Assembly: GCF_029872055.1 (NCBI RefSeq)
Contig: NZ_JARXNQ010000004.1
Location: 1-64,000 of the forward strand
Reading direction: 5' to 3'
Source: Sulfurimonas sp. C5
GTDB lineage: Bacteria; Campylobacterota; Campylobacteria; Campylobacterales; Sulfurimonadaceae
DNA: 64,000 bases
Positions 44,318-53,744 of the stretch are shown one piece after another (position 1 is the first letter of the stretch; each line of letters begins with the position of its first letter). The translations under genes were made by a program, and so were the position numbers. The notes below the pieces were generated by a model that made no database searches, was not told where the DNA came from, and was given only the letters and a program-made list of their open reading frames with translations.

Positions 44318-45256
44318 CTATTTCATATGTGCATGCACAATGCGTGCTACTTGATCATAAAATTCTCCGGCTTGGAACTTAACTAAGTAAGCTTCACCTC
44401 CGGCTTCTAAACCGCGATCTTCACTAAAGTGGTCACTAATTGACGAGTTGAACACAATAGGTATTTTATTAAATCTCGGATCATCTTTCATTTGTGCTGC
44501 GAAATGGAATCCATCCATTTTCGGCATCTCAACATCAGAGATAATAATTTTTAAGCGTTCTACTATCTCTTCACCGTAATTATTGTAGAGGTCTTCCAGT
44601 TTTTGTAAGCCCTCTTCACCGTCAACTGCACCAATAACGCTAAAGCCCATTTTTTCCAATGCGTCCGTTACGATTTTTCTTGCCGTAGCACTGTCATCGA
44701 GAACCATAGCTATTCCAGTAAAATGCTCTAGCTCTTTTACCTGCATATCAGTGTCCGGTTCATAAAGACCAAGTTCTTGAACAACACTCTCCAAGTCAAG
44801 AATTAAAAGAACATTTTCATCTTCTATTTTTGTTACACCCGTGATTTTGCTACCGTCCAATGTACTGCTTGCACTTATAAACGTAGCCGGTTCAATGTCA
44901 CTCCAAGAGATTCTTCTGATTCTCTTGGCATCATGTACAATGAAACCGATTAAAACGTTATTGAATTCGGTAATTATAACTCTGGAATTTTGCTGTACAT
45001 TTTCCGGTTCGTTAATACCCATCCATTTAGCTAGGTTTACAACCGGTATTACAACTTCGCGAAGGTCAAATATCCCTTCAATGAAGTCAGGAGTTCCGGG
45101 AAGTTCCGTTAAAAAAGGTACTTTAATAATCTCTCTTACTTTGGCAACATTAATGCCGTAAATACCCTCATACACTTCTCCGTTTTCTTCTTTAAAGATA
45201 CGAAAGTCGACAAGCTCCATCTCATTGGAGCCTATTTTTAAGGAGTTATCACCCAT
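44318..45256 (-). CDS. cheV: Chemotaxis protein CheV
   Basis: CheV is a CheW domain fused to a receiver. The 312-residue protein has the CheW part (about 12-165) with GIFDLREVVIPVVNLAKWMG and a receiver part (about 178-310) with IISDVEMPKMDG and conserved lysine in LVKFQAGEF. It precedes cheA by 11 bases and follows lpxH by 3 bases. CheV phosphorylation is thought to tune adaptation. Confidence 0.95.
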   Translation of the reverse strand: MGDNSLKIGSNEMELVDFRIFKEENGEVYEGIYGINVAKVREIIKVPFLTELPGTPDFIEGIFDLREVVIPVVNLAKWMGINEPENVQQNSRVIITEFNNVLIGFIVHDAKRIRRISWSDIEPATFISASSTLDGSKITGVTKIEDENVLLILDLESVVQELGLYEPDTDMQVKELEHFTGIAMVLDDSATARKIVTDALEKMGFSVIGAVDGEEGLQKLEDLYNNYGEEIVERLKIIISDVEMPKMDGFHFAAQMKDDPRFNKIPIVFNSSISDHFSEDRGLEAGGEAYLVKFQAGEFYDQVARIVHAHMK

Positions 45257-45259
45257 AAT

Positions 45260-45997
45260 TTATATCCCTTTAGAGAACTGTTTCTCTTGCAATATTGTAT
45301 TCTCTTGTAACGATTTTACAATAAAATATCTTTGATTACAAGCAAAAGCAGCCAAGTTAATGTAGTACATACTATCTATTTTTATCGTTTTATTTTGGTG
45401 AAAATGTCCTTCAATAAAATAGTCGCAATCAAACCGTTTATGAAAACGATTTTGTATAAAATCTTCAAACCATGAAAGCTCTTTACAATCATCCTTTTTC
45501 ATCAGATGTTGATCAACAAAACGTAAAATAAAATGATTAAACAGATTATCAATAGGTTTGAGTATCTTTAATACGATTGGATTTCTTATAAGTGCTGTGT
45601 ATAGTTTATACCCTAGTTTCCCGTCAAAATCACCGTGAGCCAGATAAATCTTTTTATCCTGAAATGATGCAGCTACGGGTTGTTGTGAAATAGGATAAAT
45701 TTTAATGTTTTGAAAAACCGCTTTAAGGTTAAAATCATGATTACCCTCGAAATAAATTACTTCTATCTCTTGTGCAATTTTTTCTATCAGTTCAATAATT
45801 TTTTGATTTTCTGTATATGTAAAGTCTATGCTTCCAAAGAGTGCATCAAAAATATCACCCATTAAAAGTAGTTGTGTCGGTTGGAGTTGTTTGGCTTCAA
45901 TCGCATTTATAAACTCTAATAGTTCCGGACGTTTTGAGGAAAAATGTGCATCTGAAATAATAAATGCACCCTCTTTGATCTCTATGTTATGGGACAT
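45260..45997 (-). CDS. lpxH: UDP-2,3-diacylglucosamine diphosphatase-like metallophosphoesterase
   Basis: LpxH splits UDP-2,3-diacylglucosamine to lipid X for lipid A. The 245-residue protein has the calcineurin-like metal motifs ISDAHFSS, MGDIFDALF, GNHDFNL, HGDFDGKLG and GHFHQN. The DGKLGYKLYTALIRNP region is the LpxH-like cap. It overlaps argC by 11 bases and precedes cheV by 3 bases. The enzyme assignment fits family and lipid context but is less sure than the fold. Confidence 0.8.
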   Translation of the reverse strand: MSHNIEIKEGAFIISDAHFSSKRPELLEFINAIEAKQLQPTQLLLMGDIFDALFGSIDFTYTENQKIIELIEKIAQEIEVIYFEGNHDFNLKAVFQNIKIYPISQQPVAASFQDKKIYLAHGDFDGKLGYKLYTALIRNPIVLKILKPIDNLFNHFILRFVDQHLMKKDDCKELSWFEDFIQNRFHKRFDCDYFIEGHFHQNKTIKIDSMYYINLAAFACNQRYFIVKSLQENTILQEKQFSKGI

Positions 45998-46991
45998 ACG
46001 CTATATCTGGAATTCCAGCATCCTCGTCTAGGCCCATCATAATGTTTGCATTTACAACTGCTTGAGATGAAGCTCCACGCATTAAGTTGTCAATTGCTGA
46101 TGAAATAAAAAGCATATTCTCTTTTCTTTTTACGTAGATATCACAGAAGTTTGTACCAGCAACATCTTTCATTGTCGTAGGTTGATTTGAGATACGTACA
46201 TGCGGTGCATTTTTATAGAACTCTTCTAGAACTGCTTGTTCATCAAAATCACCCTCTACTTGGATATAGATAGAGCTTAACATACCACGTGTTATAGGAA
46301 CTAAGTGTGGTACAAAGTGAACCTCTTCAAAATCTACATTTAATTTATCTGCAATTTCCGGAGCATGACGATGCATTAAAGGATTGTATGCAAAAAGATT
46401 ATCGTTTACATTTACAAAGTGTGTCGTATCACTTAGTTTTTTCCCTGCACCGCTTACACCTGTTTTAGCATCAACAATAATTGGAGTATGTGCCACACGG
46501 TACTGCATAAACGGCAGTAATCCCAAGATTGCTGAAGTTGGAAAACATCCAGGATTTGCTACAAGCTTTGCACTCTTTAATTCTTCACGAAAAAGCTCAG
46601 GCAGTCCATATACACTGTGTTCTAAATTTTCAATATCAGTATGCTGTGTATAAAACGCTTCATACGTATATAAGGGTAGACGATAATCTGCCGAGAGATC
46701 CACAACCTTGACACCGTTTGCAATCAGAGGTTTTACATATGCCATAGCTGTTTTATGAGGTAAAGCTAAAAATACAAGTTCACACTCCATACTTGCTTCA
46801 GAAATATTTGCTTTTTTCACTTCTAAATTACATACGTTTTTTAGTGATGGATGCAACTCGTCTGCATTTATCCCACCCTCTGAATTAGCCAGGTATGTAA
46901 GTTTAAAGTTTGGATGTTTTACTAATATTTTTACTAGTTCAAGCCCTGTATAACCACTGGCTCCGATAACACCTACATTAATGTGTTTCAA
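45987..46991 (-). CDS. argC: N-acetyl-gamma-glutamyl-phosphate reductase
   Basis: ArgC makes N-acetylglutamate semialdehyde in arginine synthesis, using NADPH. The 334-residue protein has GASGYTGLELV (10-20) and the active-site cysteine C149 in NPGCFPTSAILG, with HFVPHLVPITRGML later. It overlaps greA by 14 bases and lpxH by 11. The gene order with chemotaxis genes has no metabolic logic I can see. Confidence 0.96.
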   Translation of the reverse strand: MKHINVGVIGASGYTGLELVKILVKHPNFKLTYLANSEGGINADELHPSLKNVCNLEVKKANISEASMECELVFLALPHKTAMAYVKPLIANGVKVVDLSADYRLPLYTYEAFYTQHTDIENLEHSVYGLPELFREELKSAKLVANPGCFPTSAILGLLPFMQYRVAHTPIIVDAKTGVSGAGKKLSDTTHFVNVNDNLFAYNPLMHRHAPEIADKLNVDFEEVHFVPHLVPITRGMLSSIYIQVEGDFDEQAVLEEFYKNAPHVRISNQPTTMKDVAGTNFCDIYVKRKENMLFISSAIDNLMRGASSQAVVNANIMMGLDEDAGIPDIAYVP

Positions 46992-47475
46992 AAACTATCT
47001 CCTGATATTTTACTTCATCGATCTCAAACTCTTTTTCACCGCCTGGAAGACGAACTTTCACCTCATCGCCTTCTTCTTTTCCAAGAAGTTGTTTTGCAAG
47101 TGGAGAGTTAAAAGAAATAAGCCCCATATCCGGATTACTCTCTGCACCGCCAACAATTGTGTATGATACTTCTTCATCACTGTCAAGGTCTGTCATAATA
47201 ACAGTAGAGCCAAAACTTACTCTTGCATGTTCAAGTTCACTAGGATCTACAATTTGAGCATTACCGATAATCTCTTGAAGTTCCGCTAAACGGTTGTCTA
47301 TATTTTTTTGCATCTCTTTTGCAGCATGATATTCTGCATTTTCTTTTAAGTCACCGTGTTCAAGTGCTTCTTCGATCGCTTTTACAACACCTGGACGTTT
47401 TACTTCTTTAAGATCTTTCACTTCAGCTTGAAGTTTTTCATAGCCGAAAATTGTCATTGGCTCTACGTTACTCAT
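46978..47475 (-). CDS. greA: Transcription elongation factor GreA
   Basis: GreA rescues backtracked RNA polymerase by stimulating transcript cleavage. The 165-residue protein has an N-terminal coiled coil (about 10-75, with EHGDLKENAEYHAAKEMQ and the acidic D/E tip) and a C-terminal FKBP-like domain (DSDEEVSYTIVGGAESNPD, GEKEFEIDEV). AAAAGAG precedes the ATG after the gap 47476-47530. It may start the long operon. Confidence 0.97.
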   Translation of the reverse strand: MSNVEPMTIFGYEKLQAEVKDLKEVKRPGVVKAIEEALEHGDLKENAEYHAAKEMQKNIDNRLAELQEIIGNAQIVDPSELEHARVSFGSTVIMTDLDSDEEVSYTIVGGAESNPDMGLISFNSPLAKQLLGKEEGDEVKVRLPGGEKEFEIDEVKYQEIVFETH

Positions 47476-47530
47476 CTCTTTTTGTTCCTAAATAAATAAT
47501 TTTTTGTTTCTTTACATAATTATATCAAAA

Positions 47531-47779
47531 TTAGTGTTTGAAAGTTGAAATATCAAACTCTTCTATATCATCTAACTTTTGCAGCGAGATGATACATCCT
47601 GATTTGCTAATACGCTGTACATCTTTTATATCGGCTAACAACACTTTTACTTCCTTGGTGAAAGGGTCATATACCTGCAGTTTTTCATCTTCCACAAAAA
47701 AGATTCTGCCACCGCCACAGCCATCACCGATAATTCCCTCACATACAAGAGGTGAGCTTAGGTCAAAACCATCCGTCAT
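47531..47779 (-). CDS. Small hypothetical protein with GDGCGGG motif
   Basis: The 82-residue protein is not one I recognise. It is soluble and beta-rich, with a CEGIIGDGCGGGRIFFVED segment at about 13-31, then LQVYDPFTKEVKVLL and a third cysteine in KSGCIISLQ. I chose ATG 47779, which has AGAGGA 8 bases before it; the in-frame ATG at 47800 lies further inside the upstream gene. It overlaps that gene by 17 bases. Function unknown. Confidence 0.6.
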   Translation of the reverse strand: MTDGFDLSSPLVCEGIIGDGCGGGRIFFVEDEKLQVYDPFTKEVKVLLADIKDVQRISKSGCIISLQKLDDIEEFDISTFKH

Positions 47780-48143
47780 CGCTGCAATCCTCTTTTGCAT
47801 CTTTTAAAAATTCTAAATACTCCGTGCCGTTTATATCAATCGCTTTATACTCTTGATATGTGTACTCTTTAAAAAGCTTCTCATTCACACAAGTACATAA
47901 GGTTTGATTTTGATCGTTTGCACAAGCCGATAGTATTTTTTCTTTTTGAGGATTTTCCCAGCCAAAATAAGATTTATAATATGGATAGAGTGTCCAGATT
48001 GCGAACCCTAATGTTATAACTATATTGACAAGGAATTCACCTTTTTTTGTCTCCATATAACGTTTGACATCATAACTTATTAATATTACAAAAAAAATCT
48101 CCAGTGCTATGTTAAACCAGTCACTATCAAAAAAATCAAACAC
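47763..48143 (-). CDS. Hypothetical two-helix membrane protein
   Basis: The 126-residue protein has hydrophobic segments at about 8-24 and 35-56 and a soluble tail with four cysteines (SACANDQNQTLCTCVNEKL, DCSDDGWF). The paired cysteines suggest a periplasmic disulfide-rich tail. It starts at the last base of the tcdA stop codon and overlaps the next gene by 17 bases. I do not recognise a family. Confidence 0.6.
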   Translation of the reverse strand: MFDFFDSDWFNIALEIFFVILISYDVKRYMETKKGEFLVNIVITLGFAIWTLYPYYKSYFGWENPQKEKILSACANDQNQTLCTCVNEKLFKEYTYQEYKAIDINGTEYLEFLKDAKEDCSDDGWF

Positions 48144-48784
48144 TATTTTTTCCTTAACATTTTAATTGCTTCTGCACACATCGTCAAACCAAAAGTGGCA
48201 GTCACACCCATAAAACTGCCCTTTTCTTTAATTTGTGCCTCTTCAGAAGAGAAGATCACTTTATACTTTTTGGTAAACTTTCTTTTTCTCAGTTCATAAC
48301 GGATCTTTGAGCCGAACTTATCCCCGTAACTTTTCCAGATATCTGCTACTTGCACCTGTGTAGGGTCAAGCCTTTTTGCACTTCCAAAAGATGAAATCAG
48401 TTTTTTGTAACACTTTTGAGCCAATGCAAGTTTTGCTTTTGTGTCATCGATTGCATCAAGAACCAAGTCATACTCATCAAAATCAAAGTTTTTCACCCAC
48501 TCCTCATCAATTCTTTGATGAATTATTTTTATCTCCGGATAGTGCTGTTGCAGGGCATCCACTTTCACTTCATGCTCGTGCAGTTCCGACCACATTTGAC
48601 GGTTTTGGTTCGTTTGATCATATGTGTCAAAATCGACAATAGTAATGTCTGTAATTCCATTTCTGTACAAACAATCAAGACAAAAACTTCCAACCCCTCC
48701 TACACCGAGTAAAATAATTTTTCCATTTTGCAGCCTATCGAAATCATTGCCAAAAAGTAGTCTCGTTCTTGTATATCTAGCCAT
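48143..48784 (-). CDS. tcdA: tRNA threonylcarbamoyladenosine dehydratase (TcdA/CsdL)
   Basis: TcdA cyclises the threonylcarbamoyl group on A37 of certain tRNAs. The 213-residue protein is a ThiF/E1-like enzyme: ILLGVGGVGSFCLDCLYRNGI (ATP-binding), IVDFDTYDQTNQNRQ (metal and arginine site) and YDLVLDAIDDTKAK. Its short C-terminus (EAIKMLRKK) is usual for this family. It overlaps surE by 8 bases. Confidence 0.88.
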   Translation of the reverse strand: MARYTRTRLLFGNDFDRLQNGKIILLGVGGVGSFCLDCLYRNGITDITIVDFDTYDQTNQNRQMWSELHEHEVKVDALQQHYPEIKIIHQRIDEEWVKNFDFDEYDLVLDAIDDTKAKLALAQKCYKKLISSFGSAKRLDPTQVQVADIWKSYGDKFGSKIRYELRKRKFTKKYKVIFSSEEAQIKEKGSFMGVTATFGLTMCAEAIKMLRKK

Positions 48785-49571
48785 CGATCCACTCTTGCAG
48801 TTGATTTATACTTTTATAAGCACTCAAATCAAGCATAATAGGTGTAATAGAGATATGTCCCTGTTCAATCGCTTCAAAGTCACTCATAGTACTCACTCCT
48901 TTTCTCGGAGAAAATGAAAGCGGATGGAGACCTAACCAATGATACTCTTCCCCTCTCGGATTTCTATGTACGTGAGAATCGTTTTCATAGTGTCTGTATC
49001 CTGCATATGTGACTTTTATCTCGGCTTCCTCCACATCAGGAGGGATATTAATATTTAAAAACTCCCTCTCAGGTAAAGGAAAAGTCCCGCTTTTAATTTT
49101 CTCTACCAAAGATTTGATAGTTTTTTGTGCCAGTGAAAAATCACCGTCAGGATTCGTAAAGTCCATCACCTGAGAGATTGCAATAGAAGGAATTCCGTGT
49201 AACACACCTTCCATGGCCCCAGCAGCAGTCCCGGAATATGTTATGTCCTCACCCATGTTTGAGCCGCGATTAATTCCACTAATTACAAGATCAGGCTTTG
49301 TTTCTTCAAACATAGTACTCAAAGAGAGATATATACAATCTGTCGGTGTCCCGTCATCAAGTTTATAAAAATCATCATCTACAGAGATAAAACGCAAAGG
49401 TCGTACAAGTGTCAAAGAGTGTCCGCAGGCAGACTTTTCATTTGCAGGTGCAACTACTATCACCTCTACATCAACTATAGTTTGTAAAATATTTTTTAAA
49501 GCCAATAATCCTTTGGCTTCATATCCATCATCGTTCGTTACAAGTATCGTATATCTTTTTTCCATAAACAT
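48777..49571 (-). CDS. surE: 5'/3'-nucleotidase SurE
   Basis: SurE dephosphorylates nucleoside monophosphates during stress survival. The 264-residue protein has the metal site TNDDGYEAKGLLAL (D14, D15), SGINRGSNMGEDITYSGTAAGAM and a C-terminal dimer region. The start could be ATG 49571 or 49565, two codons apart; neither has a clear ribosome site. The modE gene is divergent, so a short shared promoter region lies between 49572 and 49627. Confidence 0.94.
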   Translation of the reverse strand: MFMEKRYTILVTNDDGYEAKGLLALKNILQTIVDVEVIVVAPANEKSACGHSLTLVRPLRFISVDDDFYKLDDGTPTDCIYLSLSTMFEETKPDLVISGINRGSNMGEDITYSGTAAGAMEGVLHGIPSIAISQVMDFTNPDGDFSLAQKTIKSLVEKIKSGTFPLPEREFLNINIPPDVEEAEIKVTYAGYRHYENDSHVHRNPRGEEYHWLGLHPLSFSPRKGVSTMSDFEAIEQGHISITPIMLDLSAYKSINQLQEWIDG

Positions 49572-49627
49572 ATTTTACAAACAATATGGTAAAATTTGCC
49601 TAACTTTAATCCGAAGGGTATGTGTAA

Positions 49628-50404
49628 ATGAAAATTGATGGAAGATTCTGGCTGACAAAAAATGATAAAAGTTTTTTAGGATCCGGAAGAATCGAACTCT
49701 TAGAAAAAATTGCACAAACCGGTTCAATCAATGCAGCTGCCAAAGAGATGAAAATGAGCTATAAAGCTGCTTGGGAACGCATAAACAGTATGAATGAACT
49801 TGCGGATGAACCTATTATTTTAAGAACGATAGGTGGCAAAGGCGGAGGCGGTACAAAGCTGACAGATTATGCTTATGAACTCATCAATACCTATAAAAAA
49901 CTTGATGAACTTCACCGTCAATTTATAAATAGATTTAGTGAAGCGGGAGACAACCCTGAACATCTTGCACAAATTTTAAACCGTCTTTTTTTAACAACAA
50001 GTGCAAGAAATCAACTCCTTGCTACCATTTCACAAATCACAATCAATAAAATCAATGCCGTTATCTCTATGGAGATCGCAGGCGGCGGTACACTGCATTC
50101 TTCAATCACGGCAAAATCTGCCGAGAGCATGAACCTACGTGTTGGCAGTGAAGTTTACGGCATCATCAAATCAAGTGATATTCAGATCACTACACAAAAA
50201 CCTCAAGATACTGCCAAGACAAATGTTATTGAAGGTGTAGTTGAATCGATTATCAGCAATGAAACAGACAGTGAAATCACTTTACAGATCAATGAAAAAT
50301 TTTCCCTCACCTCTTCTACTTCAAATAAAGAATTACAACAACTCAAACAAGGGGATAAAGCATTTGCCGTTATTGATTATGCAAATGTCATTATAGGTCT
50401 TTAG
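49628..50404 (+). CDS. modE: Molybdate-responsive regulator ModE
   Basis: The 258-residue protein has an N-terminal winged helix-turn-helix (about 15-75, with GRIELLEKIAQTGSINAAAKEM) and two molybdate-binding TOBE/Mop domains (about 125-195 with SARNQLLATISQITIN, and 198-258). ModE represses molybdate uptake when molybdate is bound. No mod transport genes are next to it. A GAAGGG site is before the ATG. Confidence 0.93.
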   Translation: MKIDGRFWLTKNDKSFLGSGRIELLEKIAQTGSINAAAKEMKMSYKAAWERINSMNELADEPIILRTIGGKGGGGTKLTDYAYELINTYKKLDELHRQFINRFSEAGDNPEHLAQILNRLFLTTSARNQLLATISQITINKINAVISMEIAGGGTLHSSITAKSAESMNLRVGSEVYGIIKSSDIQITTQKPQDTAKTNVIEGVVESIISNETDSEITLQINEKFSLTSSTSNKELQQLKQGDKAFAVIDYANVIIGL

Positions 50405-50433
50405 TATTGGTATAAATCTTGCTAGTTTAAGGC

Positions 50434-51528
50434 ATGAAAAATATACTATTATCTCTTTTATTTATTACAACATTATTTTCCTCAGAAATCGAAACTGATT
50501 ATAGAGAACTCAATACCAAAATTGATGCTATTTCCTCTACTCTTACGCCAGAAGAGAAAGTCGCCCTATACTATCTCATACTTTCTACCCATGACAAAAT
50601 AACATCGGCTCTGAGTCTTGATGAAACAAAAGTCCAAACTCTTGATACTCTTCAGACAAAAACCTTATCACAGCTTGATGCACTCAATACAAAAATTGAC
50701 ACTAAAGAACTTCAAGAGATCAAAGAGCTTTATAAAAAAATAAACAGTGAGGCAAAAGAGCTCATCGCTGAACAAAAACCTCAAGAAGCAACTGTTATCT
50801 ACAAAGATAAAATTGTATATAAAGAAAAAGTACTCAAGCAGCACTCCTGGGTATATACAATGATTGCAGGAATAGCAGCTTTTTTTGTAGGGTTTATACT
50901 TGCTATGTTTCTTCGCCCTAAAAATGCAATTTCAAAAAGTGTAATACAAACTCCTTCGCAAAAGTACAGCGAAGAAGAGAATAAAGAATTACAAAAACAA
51001 ATTACAATGCTTCAAGAGCAAAACAATGTACATTCAAAAAATTTCGAACTGCAAACTTCAGAGTTAAAAAACACAACTTCTTCATATGAAACGAAACTCT
51101 CAGAGTTACAACAAATGCTCGATCGAGAAAAAGAGAACTTGCAGGAACAAGTCAAAGAGCTCCAAGAACAACTACATATGCAGCAAACAAATAGTGAAAA
51201 CCTGCAAAATGAACTTGAAAATTGTAAAGAACAACTCCAATTACAAGATCAAGATAACTTTGAATTTGAAGAAAGATTAAATAACGTACAACATCAAAGT
51301 CAAGATATTAATTCAATTTTAGACACAATCGCAGATATTGCAGAACAAACAAATTTACTTGCTCTTAATGCAGCAATTGAAGCTGCACGTGCCGGTGAAC
51401 ATGGTCGCGGTTTTGCCGTTGTTGCCGATGAAGTACGTAAATTGGCAGAGCGTACACAAAAGACGTTAAGTGAGGCAAAAGTAGAGATTTCAGCAGTTGT
51501 TGATGGCATTGCAAATCTTAAAACTTGA
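50434..51528 (+). CDS. MCP-like protein with truncated signalling hairpin
   Basis: The 364-residue protein has a signal-like start, a helical periplasmic region (20-135), one membrane helix (139-160), and a long Gln/Glu-rich coiled coil (180-285). At about 290-345 it has the most conserved MCP hairpin tip ([20 protein letters not shown] followed by EVRKLAERT). A normal MCP continues for about 80 residues or more; this one ends about 24 residues after the tip. No HAMP domain is seen. It may still bind CheW or regulate receptors. Promoter not obvious. Confidence 0.75.
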   Translation: MKNILLSLLFITTLFSSEIETDYRELNTKIDAISSTLTPEEKVALYYLILSTHDKITSALSLDETKVQTLDTLQTKTLSQLDALNTKIDTKELQEIKELYKKINSEAKELIAEQKPQEATVIYKDKIVYKEKVLKQHSWVYTMIAGIAAFFVGFILAMFLRPKNAISKSVIQTPSQKYSEEENKELQKQITMLQEQNNVHSKNFELQTSELKNTTSSYETKLSELQQMLDREKENLQEQVKELQEQLHMQQTNSENLQNELENCKEQLQLQDQDNFEFEERLNNVQHQSQDINSILDTIADIAEQTNLLALNAAIEAARAGEHGRGFAVVADEVRKLAERTQKTLSEAKVEISAVVDGIANLKT

Positions 51529-51633
51529 CTTTCGATACTTTAATAGTGTAAAATTACGGTATCAAAAGATACGCTTCTTATCTTAAATCTTTCTCATACT
51601 AACAATCCAAAAAAAATCTAAGGTAGACATTTT

Positions 51634-52986
51634 ATGAGTGAAACTACACAATCACAACCCCGTAAAAACAACAAGAACAGTAAAACTAATAATAACAATT
51701 CAAAAAGAACTCATACTCCTGTAAGCGGTTCTAGTGTTGAAGAGTTACGTATAAAAAGTATTGACGAATTAGTTGAACTGGCAACAGAATTAGGTGTTGA
51801 ACAACCAAATGAACTAAAACGTCAAGACGTTATCTTCGAGATCTTAAAAGCACAAACTGCTCAAGGTGGGTATATCCTATTCAGCGGTATTTTAGAGATC
51901 ATGCAAGACGGTTACGGTTTTATCCGTTCAATCGACAAATCATTTAACGAATCAATCAACGATGCATATGTATCAAATACGCAAATCCGTCGTTTCGCAT
52001 TAAGAAACGGTGACGTTGTAACAGGACAAGTTCGTCCTCCAAAAGATCAAGAAAGATACTACGCACTTATCAAAATAGAAGCGGTAAACTCTCTTCCACC
52101 TGAAGAGTCTAAAAAACGTCCTCTATTTGATAACTTAACTCCTCTATATCCACAAGAACAATTAAAACTTGAATATAAAGAAAAAGGTTTTACTGGTCGT
52201 ATGATGGACCTTTTTGCACCTATTGGTAAAGGGCAAAGAAGTCTTATTGTTGCACCTCCAAGAAGCGGTAAAACAGAGCTTTTAAAAGAGATCGCTCACG
52301 GTATTACAAACAACCATCCTGAAGTTGACTTAATGGTACTTCTAGTAGATGAGAGACCTGAAGAGGTTACTGACATGGAGCGCAGCGTTAAAGGTGAAGT
52401 TTACAGTTCAACTTTCGATATGCCTGCGAAAAACCACGTAAAAGTAGCTGAAATGGTAATTGAGAAAGCTAAACGTCGTGTAGAACTTGGACGTGATGTT
52501 GTTATCTTACTTGACTCTATCACTCGTCTTGCTCGTGCATACAATACTGTAACACCTTCAAGCGGTAAGGTACTTTCAGGTGGTGTGGATGCAAATGCTT
52601 TACATAAACCAAAAAGATTCTTCGGTGCTGCACGTAACATTGAAAACGGCGGAAGTTTAACAATCGTTGCTACTGCACTGATTGACACTGGAAGCAGAAT
52701 GGATGAAGTTATCTTTGAAGAGTTCAAAGGGACTGGTAACTCTGAAGTTGTTCTTGATAGAAAAATTGCAGACAGACGTATCTTCCCAGCGATCGATATC
52801 CTTAAATCTGGTACTCGTAAAGATGATCTTCTTATCGGTACTGAAACATTACAAAAAGTATTTATTTTACGTCAAATGTTACATAAACAAGACGATGAAG
52901 TAGAAGCGCTTAAATTTATCTACAATACAATGGGTAAAAAAGCAACGAACGAAGAGTTCTTAGAGAGTATGAATACAGATAAGTAA
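51634..52986 (+). CDS. rho: Transcription termination factor Rho
   Basis: Rho unwinds RNA-DNA hybrids to end transcription. The 450-residue protein has an Asn/Lys-rich low-complexity N-terminus (residues 8-30), an OB-fold RNA-binding domain (about 80-155, GYGFIRS), Walker [12 protein letters not shown], and the helicase core ([28 protein letters not shown]). It has a 105-base leader containing the short GTATC-AAAA-GATAC stem (51559-51572). murI follows after 14 bases. Confidence 0.97.
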   Translation: MSETTQSQPRKNNKNSKTNNNNSKRTHTPVSGSSVEELRIKSIDELVELATELGVEQPNELKRQDVIFEILKAQTAQGGYILFSGILEIMQDGYGFIRSIDKSFNESINDAYVSNTQIRRFALRNGDVVTGQVRPPKDQERYYALIKIEAVNSLPPEESKKRPLFDNLTPLYPQEQLKLEYKEKGFTGRMMDLFAPIGKGQRSLIVAPPRSGKTELLKEIAHGITNNHPEVDLMVLLVDERPEEVTDMERSVKGEVYSSTFDMPAKNHVKVAEMVIEKAKRRVELGRDVVILLDSITRLARAYNTVTPSSGKVLSGGVDANALHKPKRFFGAARNIENGGSLTIVATALIDTGSRMDEVIFEEFKGTGNSEVVLDRKIADRRIFPAIDILKSGTRKDDLLIGTETLQKVFILRQMLHKQDDEVEALKFIYNTMGKKATNEEFLESMNTDK

Positions 52987-53000
52987 GGCGGACTAAACTT

Positions 53001-53744
53001 ATGCGCATAGGTGTATTTGACAGCGGTATTGGAGGCTTAACAGTTGTTAAGTCACTTCTAAAGCACCAACTTTTTGAAGAGATAGTCTACTACGGAGACA
53101 CAGCGCGTGTCCCTTACGGTTCAAAAGACAAAAACACAATCATCCGTTACGGTATCGAAGCGGTTGAGATGTTTAAAAATTTCGATCTAGACATGATCGT
53201 TGTTGCTTGTAATACAGTAAGTGCCTACGCATTAAAAGAGATGAACGAAACTGCATCGTGTCCTGTTATCGGTGTTGTGGAAGCAGGAGTTCTTGCTTGT
53301 GCAAATATGCTTGACAACAAAGATGCAAATGTTCTTGTTTTAGGGACAAAAGCAACTATTAACTCACAAGCGTATGAAAACGGACTCACTCAACATTCAT
53401 ATACAAATATCAAATCCCTTGCAACTCCTCTTTTTGTACCTATCGTTGAAGAGGAATTAAACAACAGTACTATTTTAGACGAAACGATGAAACACTATTT
53501 TAAAAATGTTTCCAAGCCTGATGCCGTGATATTAGGATGCACACACTTCCCTCTTATAGCAGATGAATTACAAAACTATTTCGGCGGTGAAACAAAACTG
53601 GTTCACTCAGGAGATGCAATCGTTGAGTATTTACATACGCAATTTGACCTCTCTAAAAAGTACCCGACACCGACACTTAAATTTTTTGCTTCTGAGAATC
53701 CTGAAGCACTCCGCAGTATTGCAAACAAATGGCTTGAACTATGA
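53001..53744 (+). CDS. murI: Glutamate racemase
   Basis: MurI makes D-glutamate for peptidoglycan. The 247-residue protein has the two catalytic cysteines C70 in VACNTVSAYA and C180 in LGCTHFPLI, and the family start GVFDSGIGGLTVV. It overlaps murD by 4 bases, the enzyme that adds D-glutamate to the stem peptide, so the pairing makes metabolic sense. Confidence 0.96.
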   Translation: MRIGVFDSGIGGLTVVKSLLKHQLFEEIVYYGDTARVPYGSKDKNTIIRYGIEAVEMFKNFDLDMIVVACNTVSAYALKEMNETASCPVIGVVEAGVLACANMLDNKDANVLVLGTKATINSQAYENGLTQHSYTNIKSLATPLFVPIVEEELNNSTILDETMKHYFKNVSKPDAVILGCTHFPLIADELQNYFGGETKLVHSGDAIVEYLHTQFDLSKKYPTPTLKFFASENPEALRSIANKWLEL

